Numbered from the stretch's first letter, positions 1 to 11,097 are shown. The stretch: 64,000 nucleotides of DNA from Biomphalaria glabrata (GCF_947242115.1 NC_074721.1:38266254-38330253), one strand, 5' to 3'. Notes: a model not told the origin generated them from the sequence alone. Program-made: numbers and translations.

Positions 1-487
1 TTCGTCTCCACGCCCTAACCCCAAGCTGCTTCAGATCTGCTTCCACGTCATCTATCCATCGCATTCGGGGTCTGCCTTTGGGTCGCCTGCCTTTTGGTTT
101 TTGCCTGTATACGATTTTCGCCCCTCTGTTGTCTGACATTCTTTCAAGGTGACCTGCCCAACGTAGTGTGTTCTTTTTTATTTCGTTCACTATTGATGGG
201 TCTTCATATAATTGATATAACTCATGGTTAGTGCGTGTCCTCCACCCTGTTTCATCCTGTATGGCACCATAGATTTTCCTAAGAATTTTTCTTTCCCAAG
301 TGTTAAGTAAATTTTCAGATGTCTTTGTCAGTGTGCAGGTCTCACTTCCATACATTGCTGCTGTCTTATTATAGTTTTGTATATTATTTTCTTGGTTTTA
401 CTTGAAATCATTTTGCTCTTAAGTAAATGGTGGGTGCTATAAAATGCCCTGTTGCCTGCTGCTATTCTTTCCTTTATTTCTGTTAGT
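1..487 (-). mobile_element. LINE reverse-transcriptase ORF, C-terminal end
   Basis: The minus strand reads AMYGSETCTLTK, LRKIYGAIQDETGW, NTLRWAGHLERMSDN and GRRPKGRPRMRWIDDV without a stop from about 365 to the window edge. This is the C-terminal region of non-LTR retrotransposon polyproteins. The part above 365 (ERIAAGNRAFYSTHHLLKSK) is in another frame. The element is 5'-truncated near 487 and its 3' end is outside the window. Confidence 0.8.
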
Positions 488-1258
488 AGGTCACATCATT
501 TTCTTTAATAAACATTTTGGCTTGTGTATGTGTGTTTATTAAGAGGCACACTTTTATTTTCAAAAAAGGTTTTTAAGATATTACTTTAAAATTAAAAACA
601 AAAATCGCGTGAGAGAGGCGAGGGGTGGAGGAAAGAGTATATACAAGGAATGAAATGTGAGCATAAGAGAGGGGCCGGGATAGGTGTCACATGTAATGAC
701 CATTCCCAAGGAGGTGATCGCCAGACGCATGACGCCAACGACCAGTGCTCGGTGCTGGTCTTGTCTTCATTTGTTTAACTCTACCTGCGTCAATACGAGA
801 TGTGTCCCCCAAATCACCCCTACCCAATTTCTAAAAATATATCTTTTCACGTTAGCGTTTGTACTGACCACATTCCGTGTCTTGATCTTTACTATGTGTG
901 GAGTTATTGTCGTCATTCAGCGTAATAGAGCTTTAGATGTTAACATGGTTTTTGTTATATTAAAGTATGACACTTAGCTAGTTCGTATATTACACTAATG
1001 TCAAATAAAAAAAAATCTTTTGGAAAGAAATCCAAAAATGTCACCCAGTGCGATTAGCAGAACTCAATATAGCATGTCATTACCATTCAGGAATCTGACT
1101 TATTATAGGCCTATAGTCATGAAATAAGAAAAACCTTTATAATTTAAAAAAAAAACAATTCGCTTAACGGTGTTAGAACTCATACTGAACATACAATATT
1201 ATGGTAGAGTGAAATAAACATTGTTATAAAAGCTAGGTTCTTATTAAATTATCGTCAA
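488..1258. other. No supported gene
   Basis: AT-rich. A GC-richer strip at 681-777 has open frames (one reading VTCNDHSQGGDRQTHDANDQ to a stop) but no convincing splice sites. Confidence 0.4.
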
Positions 1259-1260
1259 AT

Positions 1261-1362
1261 GATATCTCGCGCCAAAACGTCCCGTCGCCGAAACGGCTCG
1301 CGCCAAAACGTCCCGTCGCCAAAACGGCGGCGCCAAAACGGCGGCGCCAAAACGTCACGTAC
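1261..1362 (+). repeat. Short tandem of GCGCCAAAACG motifs
   Basis: GCGCCAAAA occurs at 1269, 1300, 1330 and 1344, mixed with cgtcccgtcgcc. It is a GC island in very AT-rich DNA. Each motif is a perfect E2F-type site. Confidence 0.7.
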
Positions 1363-1562
1363 CGTGAATCCATCACTGTTTGTTTATGTTAATAATGAAG
1401 AAAACCGTATTGTTGGTCTACTGACAGTCAGCAGGTTAGGGTTAAGGACATCGCTTGGCTACCCAACTAAAGAAGGGACTGAAGAATCAAGAACAGGAAA
1501 ATTACATCAGTGAATACCAGTGGTAAACGTTACGTCTGGCGAGGTTTCCTAATGTGCACAAT

Positions 1563-1890
1563 ACATTCATATAAGACAAATTATTCTTCCAGTATATTAA
1601 GCAAGCAAAATATTTTTTTTTAAAATCCTTTTAAGAAAACAAAGATTGCCTAATGGGAAGAACTCCGCATTTACAACTTTATATCTAAATTATGGAGAAG
1701 GTATTTCCGTTCTTTGATATTAAAACAAAATACTTTATTACCAATAATTATTTGACTATAGATTCATGTTATGTTAGGTACACTAGCTAACTGATTAAGG
1801 TTTCAACTTGATCCGAGTATGGGATTTGGCTAAATCTGTGAATATTGAAGGATTACTTTCCATTGTTGGTATCAATAAATATAATTAATT
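1563..1890 (-). repeat. Dispersed repeat D, antisense
   Basis: Shares gggaagaactccgcatttac and aggtttcaacttgatccgag with the copies at 63748 and 3520. Confidence 0.55.
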
Positions 1891-1944
1891 ACCAACAACT
1901 AATTTACTTATTGTTTTTTTTTAATTTATGTATTGTCTAAGCCA

Positions 1945-2070
1945 GTGATTCCCAAAGTAGTCTGTATAGACCCTCAGGGGTCTATGATGACTCCCATGTG
2001 GTATACGAGAGTGAAAAATGAATTTGGGATCTATGAGATGCAAATGGGTATCAACAGTAGTGGATCTCAG
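1945..2070. mobile_element. Left end of a hAT-like element (fragment)
   Basis: Starts CAGTGATTCCCAAAGTAGTC, the usual hAT-type terminus, followed by phrases typical of such elements (gggtctatgatgactccca). No matching right end was found in the next few hundred bases. Confidence 0.35.
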
Positions 2071-3519
2071 GTCGCAGGTCGAAAATTTTAAATTTTATTT
2101 ACCATTAATGGAATTAGCACTTATTATTTGTACCTTTAGTTAATTCTTGAATTGTTTTTTTTTTTAAACCATGGTAATAAATGTTTGTATATTTGTAAAA
2201 TGTTAACATCTTATTTAAATATCTTATATTAAATGTAAAAAAGTTCAGTAGAGTGTTGATTTTTATTTTCTATTTAGCTTCATTCTTTCCCTCAGTGTCT
2301 ATGTTCCTTTTGTGTAATAAAGTTTTAAGCATGACGCCCTGAAACCATTAAAAATAAAAATTGTAAATACTTTCGAAAACTCAAAGATAAAGTTCAGAAT
2401 AGACCCCCCCCCCCAAGGCCCCCCCCCCATCCCCCCCAGAAAAAAGCATTTTACAATATCTCTACATGTGGAAAAGTCCGGTGAAACCGCACACTATTGG
2501 TGAATAGTTGATAGTTGAAAAACTGATTTTTTTTTTTTTTAAAGGAAACCTCAGAATTTGCGCTATTCAGTTTTAGCTTTATCATCATAGGAATCCCTTG
2601 GGCCTTAGGCCTCTTTTCTCTGATTTAAGCACCTGATATCTTTTTTTTTTTTTTTTTTTCAAATATAAATTTATTAAACAATTTGTTAGTCATCAACATT
2701 TTGTCTCTCACATGCATACTCTGGTCATTGTAATTCTTAACTTTTACTCAAAAACTATATACACTGACACATAAAACTTCAATAACATTCTTATACACAG
2801 TTTCAATACAAAAAGACAAACTATAATCAACCTTGCCCTAGGGTTTCATTTATAACCAGATTAAATCACAATCTATGATGAACACTTTATATGTCTAATA
2901 CCTATAGACTTCCTAATTTTGATATCCAACAGATATCAAATGTATCCAACAGATACTGTTGAAGCTATCACAAAATAATTGTAATTTTTTGCTATAAAGC
3001 TTTTTTAACATTTGAAGTGGCCTCCTACAAAATAGCATTATCTGACCTGCTGATTTAAAAAAAAAAATTTTTGGCAAACTATATATCTGTATACCCGGTA
3101 CTATCAATTCTAAACCAACAGGCTCAAAGATCAAGAAATAACATATCTCATTTTTCCATCTTCATATCTAGTAGAAAAAGGTTTTAAAAAAAGTTTCCAA
3201 TCTTGTTATTAAAAATCAAAATCTGGACAACACTAACCGAGATGTTTTAATATTAAACGTAGCTATATTCAAGCTCAATTTTGAAACAAATTATATCATG
3301 ATAAGCAGCCCACTAATAAAGGTTTACTCTCTGTCGGGTGATTGCATATAATATATATTCAAATTTATTTCGATTCCATTGAATTTTAATTTATTTAATA
3401 AATATTTATGACTTAGAAATCAGTTAAAAAAAGACAAATTTTAATTAGGTAATCAGGGGGTCTACTAAAAACTTGAAAACATAACACATAGTTTATTCCA
3501 CTGTATGCGTACGGTATCA
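2071..3519. other. No gene; homopolymers and a retrocopied 3' end
   Basis: 2405-2437 has several C runs. 2641-2919 is described as a retrocopy. The rest is featureless AT-rich sequence. Confidence 0.4.
2641..2919 (-). pseudogene. Probable retrocopied mRNA 3' end (3' UTR with poly(A) tail)
   Basis: On the minus strand, AT-rich non-coding sequence reaches AATAAA (2675-2670), then 10 bases, then 19 A (2659-2641). TGATATC flanks both sides (2634-2640 and 2920-2926). Tail, signal spacing and target repeat are the marks of LINE-driven retroposition of an mRNA. The parent gene is unknown. Confidence 0.5.
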
Positions 3520-3640
3520 CTAGTCTAAGCCAATGAATAATTGTGCAAAGTTTCAACTTGATCCGAGGATGGAACCATGAGAAATAACGTGTTCAAACTT
3601 TTTACCAGACAGAAAGAATGAGTTGATATAAGCTTTGTAC
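3520..3640 (-). repeat. Dispersed repeat D, fragment
   Basis: aaagtttcaacttgatccga, then ttttaccagacagaaagaat. Confidence 0.55.
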
Positions 3641-3859
3641 AAATATACAGTTTCAAATATATTCTTAATACTTCAATATATATTTTAAGCAATAAGCATA
3701 CATATAGTTCTCACACGTATGTACACACGATCGACCCATCTACGCGTCTCGCGTTATTATCTCCCTTGAGCTACTTAGGTTTGTTGGGAAATGAATTAAA
3801 GAAATTTCGTTGTAGCAACAATCGTAGACTATAACATGTGACAACCAATTAAAGTGAAG

Positions 3860-4070
3860 ATTAATGAGGAATGTAGCATTTTCCGTGGCTACGCAGCCCC
3901 AGCTTTGACCCACATATTTTGCCACATCCAGGGCAAGCCTAACCATTGTCCGCCGGTGGTCGAATAAGATTTTCCTTTCGCTGTCTGCGTCTGTCCTCGG
4001 CAGCGAATTTTCTTTTGAATTCAAATGTGTATCCCGCGGCCTTTGTGACCTCCAGCTGTCTCGTTCTGTT
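3860..4070 (-). mobile_element. LINE 3' end with zinc-knuckle coding segment
   Basis: The minus strand encodes RDSWRSQRPRD and then ACPGCGKICGSKLGLRSH, the C-terminal cysteine/histidine motif of a LINE polyprotein, in two frames. Related pieces lie at 4860, 29695, 38128 and 55680. Confidence 0.6.
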
Positions 4071-4506
4071 TTTACAGTTATGATGATTGCAATAATAATT
4101 ATTTTCTAAACAATCACTCTAATAAGAAATACCTTTTGTATTTTTTTTTATTTACACTCTATTAAGAAATAGCTTTGTTTGTTTGTTGTTGTTGTTTTTT
4201 TTATTAAAATAAAAGAAAGGCTCTATCTGTAAATGTTGCTTTATTAATTGTACACTGAATAACAAATAACTAATATCACTTGCTCTAATACCCTGTTGCT
4301 CAACTGATGTAATTGTTACAATTTGATCTAGCAGGTGCATTTGATGTTGGATAAGCAGAAAAGTTCCTCAGTGGTAAAATAATGAACTTTGTTTCCCCCT
4401 TAAAGAAGTTCTACCCACAAGCAACGCAAGAGAATGAACATTTGTTTATTACTTTAATACTAATACTATTAATACTAACACTAATACTCATAATTCTAAT
4501 ACTTAC

Positions 4507-4680
4507 AGGGCCGGATCTAGGTTTCACAGGCGGACATGAGCCTTAACAAAAGATGTTTAAAAAATATCAAAACTTCGACCAGTAAGCAAATTCTCAGGGG
4601 GGGGGGGGTCCAAATTTTTTTTCGCCTTTTTACCGACAATATTTTAAATGTTGCGGTTGGCAACACTATCTTGATTAACT
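4507..4680. mobile_element. Left end of the CAGGGCCGGAT family (fragment)
   Basis: CAGGGCCGGATCTAGG followed by a poly-G run and tttttttcgcctttttacc. It resembles the left end of the element at 42768. No right end was identified. Confidence 0.35.
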
Positions 4681-4859
4681 CTTAAAATGCTGAGCTATTT
4701 TACATTGAGCTCTTAAAAGAAACAAAATTCTGATCTTCAGAGACTAGACGTGTCTTAAGAGTTAAGAAGTGTCCGATTGTAGAAAACAGCTTGTAGAGTG
4801 GGAATAGTGAACAGTTGATCTAGCAGTAGCTCCATCATAAACATAAGGTGGCAAGACCG

Positions 4860-5185
4860 CACTATATAATGGCTATGTTCTGGCGAATTCCGGTATGGAC
4901 AGTATAGAGGGACTGCTTATAGTTTGACAGTTACGCTGGCAAGGGAAGTATCCCGCATGGGGGACGAACGTATGCCTGAGACAGTCTTTTTTATTTTTTT
5001 TTGGGTGAGCTGAAAGGAGTCAAGAAATACTTTGGATACCGGCTTAAGCGCCAACTTGCTTTACCTGACATAGAAGAGCGCACCTGGATGCAGACGGCTT
5101 CAGAACGAGACAGCTGGAGATCTGTTACAAAAGGCCGCGGGATTCACTTTGAAATCAATTAAAAATCCACTGCCGAAGACAGTCG
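4860..5185 (+). mobile_element. LINE 3' end fragment
   Basis: Reads LAREVSRMGDERMPE, then RLKRQLALPDIEERTWMQTA and SERDSWRSVTKGRG, typical of LINE C-termini, with breaks between segments. It is the same family as 3860-4070, in opposite orientation. Confidence 0.65.
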
Positions 5186-5257
5186 TAGAGAATCTATATC
5201 AACCAAATAAACAATTAGTGACCTATTGGCAATAATTTATTTTCAACTCAAAAAAAT

Positions 5258-5475
5258 GAATGAAATAGTACTTGACTCAACTAGTGGTATAAGCTGAATT
5301 AGTCCCCTTTATATTAGGCTGCCGTCTTAAGCTTTGTGAGCACAAACATCAAATAGAAAGAAACCATAGATAACTATACAATCTTCCATGTTTATAGACA
5401 CTTCGCTAGCAGAGTGGTTACCGCGTTGGTTTGATTAGCCTGAGATAGCTTTAGCCCACAAGTTCGTACCCTTAT
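5258..5475 (+). repeat. Repeat with tRNA-like segment, family 3
   Basis: Body (ctgaattagtcccctttata, then ataactatacaatcttccat) followed by an A-box-like tagcagagtggttaccgcg and a weak B box (agttcgtaccc). The partner copy is at 48880-49110. Unlike SINE-1 and SINE-2, the shared body lies upstream of the tRNA-like part. Confidence 0.5.
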
Positions 5476-5708
5476 TTATTTATAAGCCCCTATTTATAAA
5501 TGCTATTGTTTTAATTGTTATACTAGATCTACTACAAATGTAATTACATGACCGATCCAATCTAATTGATACAAGTACGCCTAATAAAAGCTTTGTTTTT
5601 TAAAAGTATTTTTAAAATGTTTTTCGTGTTTCATTATTCCTGTTTTAATCACAATATTAAATCATTTTTTTGTTGGTGAAATTCTGTTTCTTTAATAGAG
5701 CTAATTCT

Positions 5709-5960
5709 ATCTTATTTTATAAAATACAGACGTTACTTCCACATTTTACAGAGTAGTATAATATAAGTTCAAATGTCAATTGACATAGCTTTAGTCTTAT
5801 CTTATCTTATATAATACAGAAGTTACTTCAAAAAAGAAGATGATTACGTCCTACGCGTCATGCATTTAGTCATGCATATTAACCAATGACTTAAATTCTG
5901 CCAAGTCACTGGTTTTCCTGGCTATGCAGTGTAATAATTTTTTTTTATTCAAATCAAAAC
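5709..5960 (-). mobile_element. LINE 3' tails with TAAGA-type tail (two pieces)
   Basis: Antisense of the family ending in repeats of TAAGA: tcttatcttat, then acagaagttacttcaaaaaa, then tctgccaagtcactggtttt. A shorter piece of the same end is at 5709-5760. Confidence 0.55.
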
Positions 5961-6045
5961 TTTTAAATAAATTTTACTTTTAAAGTTAGACTTTACTTCT
6001 CTGACTTTTAGGTCCGAAAATGAATTTTATGAAACCTTCTTTAAA

Positions 6046-6222
6046 ACAATAAGGTCGTGCGGTTTGCGCGCTGGACTGTCATTCAGATTTATCGATGGTC
6101 CCGGGTTCAAACCCTGCATGCTCCCATAACCCGTCGTCCTGCGGGAGGTTTGGACTAGGAAGTAATTATCTTCAACTCTGAAGGAACATCCGAAACATGT
6201 AAAACATTTTACAAACATTCAA
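6046..6222 (+). mobile_element. SINE-2 (second tRNA-derived family)
   Basis: Head ggtcgtgcggtttgcgcgct with B box GGTTCAAACCC, then gtcgtcctgcgggaggtttg and a tail ending cgaaacatgtaaaacatttt. It is distinct from SINE-1 in body and tail. Confidence 0.75.
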
Positions 6223-7131
6223 GTCAATCAGAGAAAAGTTCGGCAATTCAACTAGATCTAATTACAAAATCCATGCTTTACTCTGTAACCTAAAGATTCG
6301 GTATAATTTGATGTCAAACGAAGCTGAGAAGTTTAGTAAAAAAAGCCCCAATGAAAAGTTTTGCTTAAATTTGTTTATTTTTTTAAATGAAAGTGTTTTC
6401 GAATGACGCAATGGAAACTTGACACCGCTTGCGTCACTGGCTTGCAGTAGTACACTAAAACACTTCATTGCAAACATGAAGAAGATGTAATGAATCAATA
6501 GGCCTAATTAAACTTTTTAAATTAAATTGTTTTTTTCTGCCATAAGATTTCTATCTTCATACGTCGTTGATAGAACCAAATTTACAATGTTCATATTTAT
6601 TTCCAAGAGCGAAAAGAACATAAAGCTTTAGAAATATGTGAGAGTTTGGAAGAGAAATTAAGATCTCAGTTTGTTCAATACCTTTATTCAAGTCACAACT
6701 TAATTTATAGGAACCCGAACACTGATCTCAAAAACGGCTGTAACGATTTTTCAAAAAATTGATGTAGACTAACACTAATAGATCTGTGCGATTAGAAATA
6801 TTTTTAGCAATTGTTTTTGTTTATTGAAATGTCATGATAGCTATGTTCCTATCTCTTGTCTGGACCAGTAGGTAAAAGAGGATAGATATGTGAAGGTTTC
6901 CGCGATCGCTTTTCAAATTGATTAACGAAAAAAAAAGATGGAGCTCGAGGCCTCAAGACTATTTAAGCCAATGTACTAACCACTTTGACAGGCATGGAAA
7001 TAGAAATTTTTTATGCTAATCTGTTGTTTGTTTTAGACTTTATAGCCTAGACCTAAAAGTATAAATTGAGCTAATTCAACTGTACTGGTTTTTTTTAATT
7101 GATTCCTGTTTTAATACTGTTCGTCTTGCAG
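6223..7131. other. No feature recognised
   Basis: AT-rich non-coding sequence between SINE-2 and the candidate lone exon. 7250-7333, just beyond, is a two-copy 43-bp duplication. Confidence 0.4.
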
Positions 7132-7213
7132 CCTTACCCAAGAATTATGAGGAAGAAATAAGAACGCCTCCTTTTGACAATATAATTGGTTGTAAAGACG
7201 GTGCATGGAAGTA
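7132..7213 (+). CDS. Candidate lone exon (terminal exon or relic) of an unrecognised gene
   Basis: A strong pyrimidine-rich acceptor (gttcgtcttgcag) precedes an open frame, LPKNYEEEIRTPPFDNIIGC then KDGAWK and TAA. The same position also reads as a donor (AA then gtaaga) ending the exon at 7210. AATAAATAAA follows almost at once, so it may be a last exon. The peptide is charged and not repeat-like. No partner exon was found upstream or downstream, and I do not recognise it. Confidence 0.3.
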
Positions 7214-7617
7214 AGAAATACGAATAAATAAATTGTAATCTTAGATTGAAAGTTTAATCCTTTTTGTAATTTTTACTGTCCTCCTTTGTAAAGTTTAATC
7301 CTTCTTGTAATTTTTACTGTGCTCCTTTGTAAAGCTTTGTCCTCTTTCTGTCATCGTTTACATGTATATGTCACTCCTTCTTTCCTGCTTAATAAAGCTT
7401 TGTCCTATTTTCTGTTCCTCTTTGGGTGTTCAAGTGTCTGCATTTTATAAATATTTGTGAATTTTAATGTCTTTTTTAAAATTAGAAAGTTATTGTAACA
7501 AGCAGCCCAACAAGCATGTGGACATCTAAAACTGTACTTACGATATCTCTTGTACTGGCTATCTAAATAAAACTTTTGTGCCACAGTCTATGGTCTACTT
7601 CAGTGGACTTCATCATC

Positions 7618-7919
7618 ATGTCATGGAAATGGAGGCGCGGAGGCTGAGCGGTAAAGCGCTTGGTTTCTGAACCGGGGTTACCGTGTTCGAATCCTGGTGA
7701 AAACTGGGATTTAATTTTGGGATCTTCGGGCGCCTCTGAGTCCACCCAGCTCTAATGGGTACCTGACACTAGTTGGGGAAAAGTAAAGGTCGTTGTGCTG
7801 GCCACATGACACCCTCGTTAACAGTAGGCCACAGAAACAGATGACCTTTACATCATCTGCCCTATAGACCACAAGGTCTGAAAGGGGAACTTTTATTTTT
7901 TTTTTATGTCATGGAAATG
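7618..7919 (+). mobile_element. SINE-1, full-length tRNA-derived copy with 14-bp target duplication
   Basis: The head (ggctgagcggtaaagcgctt as A box; GTTCGAATCC as B box) is tRNA-derived. The body includes ctggccacatgacaccctcg and a tail ending gaaaggggaacttttatt. Perfect direct repeats ATGTCATGGAAATG flank it (7618-7631 and 7906-7919). This is the reference copy for the family in this window. Confidence 0.9.
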
Positions 7920-8430
7920 AGATGAATTCCTGGGCATTAGATGTGGTCGAAACAATGTCGCCCACACGTCAGTTCCCTCCTCTCCACGCAGCTGATGTAT
8001 CCAGAGGAACGGCAGTGCCGATACAGTTTGGGGTCAGCGGCGTCGCAGGGTCACCCAGGGTGAAGCACTGGGTGCTGCAAACTGCCTTAGGGTCGCCAGC
8101 TCCTGATTTTCCCTCAGGGTTGACTCCCGATGTCTTTCCCATGATTGGGTATAGCTGCAAGGCAACAGAGGTTTGAATTCAGAGTTTTCCTTCTCCTAGG
8201 TGGGTAGCCACCCATGGCTAACGAGCCCCTCCTGTCCGAAGCTTACTGGTTAAGACGCCAGTTACTCGCTATTGCCCCTTCTCCTGTTAGTGAGAACAGT
8301 TCCGCCGAACTCAATATCTGAGCCACACGTGAAAGCCAGGAGTTGGACTGGTTATCAGAGGCTATTTGAGACGCATGCCATTAGGAAGCATTTTATAGAT
8401 AGTGTAGTGCTTACATTCATTACCACTTCC
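7920..8430. repeat. GC-richer block, probably a dispersed repeat
   Basis: Composition departs from the surroundings and the frames are short on both strands (84 and 63 codons). Phrases such as ggtgggtagccacccatggc look like repeat-borne untranslated sequence. No second copy is in this window, so the call is inference. Confidence 0.35.
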
Positions 8431-9951
8431 GGCAATGACAACCTTTGTCCTTCCACTACATACCTAAATATAAACTTTGTGGTACAGCAGGTATGTTGTC
8501 TATGAAAACAATGCAAGGTTGAGGTCATTCTACAAAAGTTCACGATCTTTTGTTATCTCGCTATTTACAGGGAGACAATAAAGCAACTTTAACAATTTGT
8601 ACATAAATTGTGCGTGTTCTGGTAGCAGTTAGAATGTTTGAGTTTTGTAAGAACTCACAGAGCATTTAGCTTCTTGTGTATTCTTAGCCACGTCAATAGA
8701 AATGTAAATTTATATCACGTCTTCCATTGCTGCGAATTTCCACTAAAATTATCACATAATTTCACATTCTAAATAAAAATGTGTTTAATCATAAAAGTCA
8801 TGATTGAAGTCAGGTGTAAAGTCATCTTTTAAGTCACGTTGTTAGATATTGAGATGGTGAATGTACGAAGTTTTACACAATTATGAAAAATTTGATGTTT
8901 GATTGACATCAATTGAAACATTAAATGGTTTGTGAAGTCATTAACTCCAAGAGTGCTGGGAGTTTACTCGAGGCTTTTGAGTAGCTATTCTCTCTTACCC
9001 CAGAACCATTTTTCTGCAATCATTTATTTTTCAACTGTTGATATTTAAACAAAATTATTAGATCTATCTATCATGGTGAGCACAGTCCGTTTGCCCTTAT
9101 TGATTTTGACACAAATCATTTCACTATTATAATAGCTTTGCTAACACCTATAATGCCCAGGTGAAATAGTGGCTAAATATTTAACCCATAGATGATTCAA
9201 CCTTAGTGCGTAGGGATAAATAGTTAACCTCAGTGCGTAGGGATACTTCTTCAACTTGTAATCTATTTAATTAGGCCAAGTAATGTTCAAATCTCTTCTG
9301 AAGATCCGACAGTCAACCCTAACTTCCTTGATCCGTATTATATTAACTGGTCTATATACTCTCCAATTTCTCCTTTTTTTCCCTAACTCGACAATTAAAA
9401 GTCTTTAATTCCCTATGAATGGTTGTGACTATTAAAGACTATACAAGGAGCCATCATGGTAGCTAAAATTCTAATACGTCAACTATAGAAACTAATAGAA
9501 CTTGGCTACAGAACACTAAACTATAAAAATTTACGGTTGACTTCTGTTGTCTGATCTGGTGTTATCAAACCTTTTGAGAAGTGAAAATGACAAGGGTACA
9601 ACTATAGTCTAAAATGTCTTCATTAATAGCGGATCAATTCTAACACTGTATGGTCTACTTTTTCCAATGCTCAAAGATTCCAACACGAAAAATTTTTTAA
9701 AAATGTCGTAACCTAATGTTCAATCTTTTCAAAAACTTTGAAATACATCGAACAGACTGTAGGCCTTCTGGAGACCATTTCAATCACTGCAGCTTTTAAA
9801 TAATATATTACAATTTCAGTAGTTCAAATTCATGACTAAGCTTAGCCCTTAGTCTGACAGAAAGTAAATAATATCCAATCAAAAAGTATTTGATGGAAAC
9901 TTTTAACAGTTGAAACCAACGCTTTGTGTATTTTCTTTTGAAACCACGACA
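8431..9951. other. Upstream region of the GPCR, nothing recognised
   Basis: AT-rich. A short duplicated phrase (ctcagtgcgtagggata) occurs near 9200 and 9230. No TATA or other clear promoter motif could be assigned. Confidence 0.4.
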
Positions 9952-10998
9952 ATGGAAGTTAGTACGATTGGTTCAAACATTACTTCAGATATGAACGCAG
10001 AAAACAGTTCTGTAATTAGGGATACAATTATTGTGAGCAGATTTGTGATACTTTTTAACTTATATGCAACAGTATTAATAAACCCTTTGATAGCTATTTT
10101 TGGCCTCATCGGAAACGCCATCAGCATCCGGGTACTTATTAAGTCAGGACTCGAGAAATCCTCCAACATACTTTTAGTATCTCTGTGTGTGGCAGACTCG
10201 TTTTGTTTGATTTCTGCTGTGAATATTGCAAACATAATTTCCTTCCTTCCAGGGAAGAGGCCGACAGACTATAACATGTGGGAGTACTCAGAGCAGGCGT
10301 CTTATGTGCTGTATATACTGGCCATTATTTTTCAGATCTGCTTTTTCTTTGGTGTACCTCTGAGTGCAACAATTGTGACTTTGATTACCATGGAGAGATT
10401 TGTGGCGGTATTTTATCCACTGCGCTTTACATCGATAGTAACTAAGAATAGAGCCTGGATGGCTGTTGCTATGGCTTACATTTTGTGGATACCATATCCT
10501 GTGTACGTTTCGACTTTTTACCGGTTTTTATATAGAGAGATTGTAGCCTGGGACCTGTATGTTGGTAACGCGTCATTTCTTCCAAACGACGTAATCGTTT
10601 TCATCGAGTTAAATCTGGTAACACCTCTTGGGAGTTACATCCCTTTTATTCTCGTGACTGGAGGTTCTCTGCTCATCGCCTTGCGTGTCAAGGTCACAAT
10701 GAAAAAACGGCAGACGATGGTGTCCGCGTCTGCTAAAACGAGCGCGAAGACTTCCAAAACTACCACGACACTTCTGACCGTCTGCATCGTGTTCTCGGTG
10801 ACGAAGTTCGCCAGTGTCATGGCCTACGTTGTTGACTACACCGACCAGGCAAGTGCTGAGGTGGTAAACCTACGTTTGACTCTGGGTATAGTTACAATTT
10901 TACTGGATATGCTGAACGCTTCGAGCAACTTTATCATTTATATAGTGTGTAACAAGAAATTCAGGACGACGGTCAAAGAAATGATCAGACATAAATAA
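9952..10998 (+). CDS. Class A (rhodopsin-like) G-protein-coupled receptor, intronless orphan
   Basis: A 348-residue seven-helix receptor in one exon. The start is the ATG at 9952 (context acaATGg); the frame is open upstream to 9910 but only from TTG. The N-terminus has two N-glycosylation sequons (NIT at 9-11, NSS at 18-20). Helices lie near residues 36-61 (GN at 54-55), 71-95 (LCVAD, Asp82), 118-146, 168-188, 222-247, 270-293 and 308-332. The DRY position reads ERF (148-150) followed by FYPLRF. The NPxxY position reads NASSNFIIY (322-330). A basic, Ser/Thr/Lys-rich third loop (about 249-271) and a short tail, CNKKFRTTVKEM, follow. The usual cysteine pair linking helix 3 to loop 2 is not seen. 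The layout suits lophotrochozoan FMRFamide-type or chemosensory receptor expansions; the ligand cannot be read from sequence. Confidence 0.93.
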   Translation: MEVSTIGSNITSDMNAENSSVIRDTIIVSRFVILFNLYATVLINPLIAIFGLIGNAISIRVLIKSGLEKSSNILLVSLCVADSFCLISAVNIANIISFLPGKRPTDYNMWEYSEQASYVLYILAIIFQICFFFGVPLSATIVTLITMERFVAVFYPLRFTSIVTKNRAWMAVAMAYILWIPYPVYVSTFYRFLYREIVAWDLYVGNASFLPNDVIVFIELNLVTPLGSYIPFILVTGGSLLIALRVKVTMKKRQTMVSASAKTSAKTSKTTTTLLTVCIVFSVTKFASVMAYVVDYTDQASAEVVNLRLTLGIVTILLDMLNASSNFIIYIVCNKKFRTTVKEMIRHK

Positions 10999-11097
10999 CT
11001 GCATGCACAATGATATTTGATTGTATAAATGTTGACACATATATAATAATTGATATTATATAAATATATTGTGTCAATGTAAATTATGGTTGATGGG

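Noticed and set aside
684-977. A 97-codon frame, and a second frame over 681-777
   Set aside because: No conserved motif, weak start and no clear splice sites; kept only as a note.
7640-7705. tRNA genes at SINE heads (also in the other SINE-1 and SINE-2 copies)
   Set aside because: A and B boxes are present but no acceptor stem or full cloverleaf forms, and each is attached to a SINE body.
7922-8176. Overlapping frames of 84 and 63 codons on opposite strands
   Set aside because: Lie in a GC-richer block that looks like repeat-borne non-coding sequence; neither has a recognisable domain.
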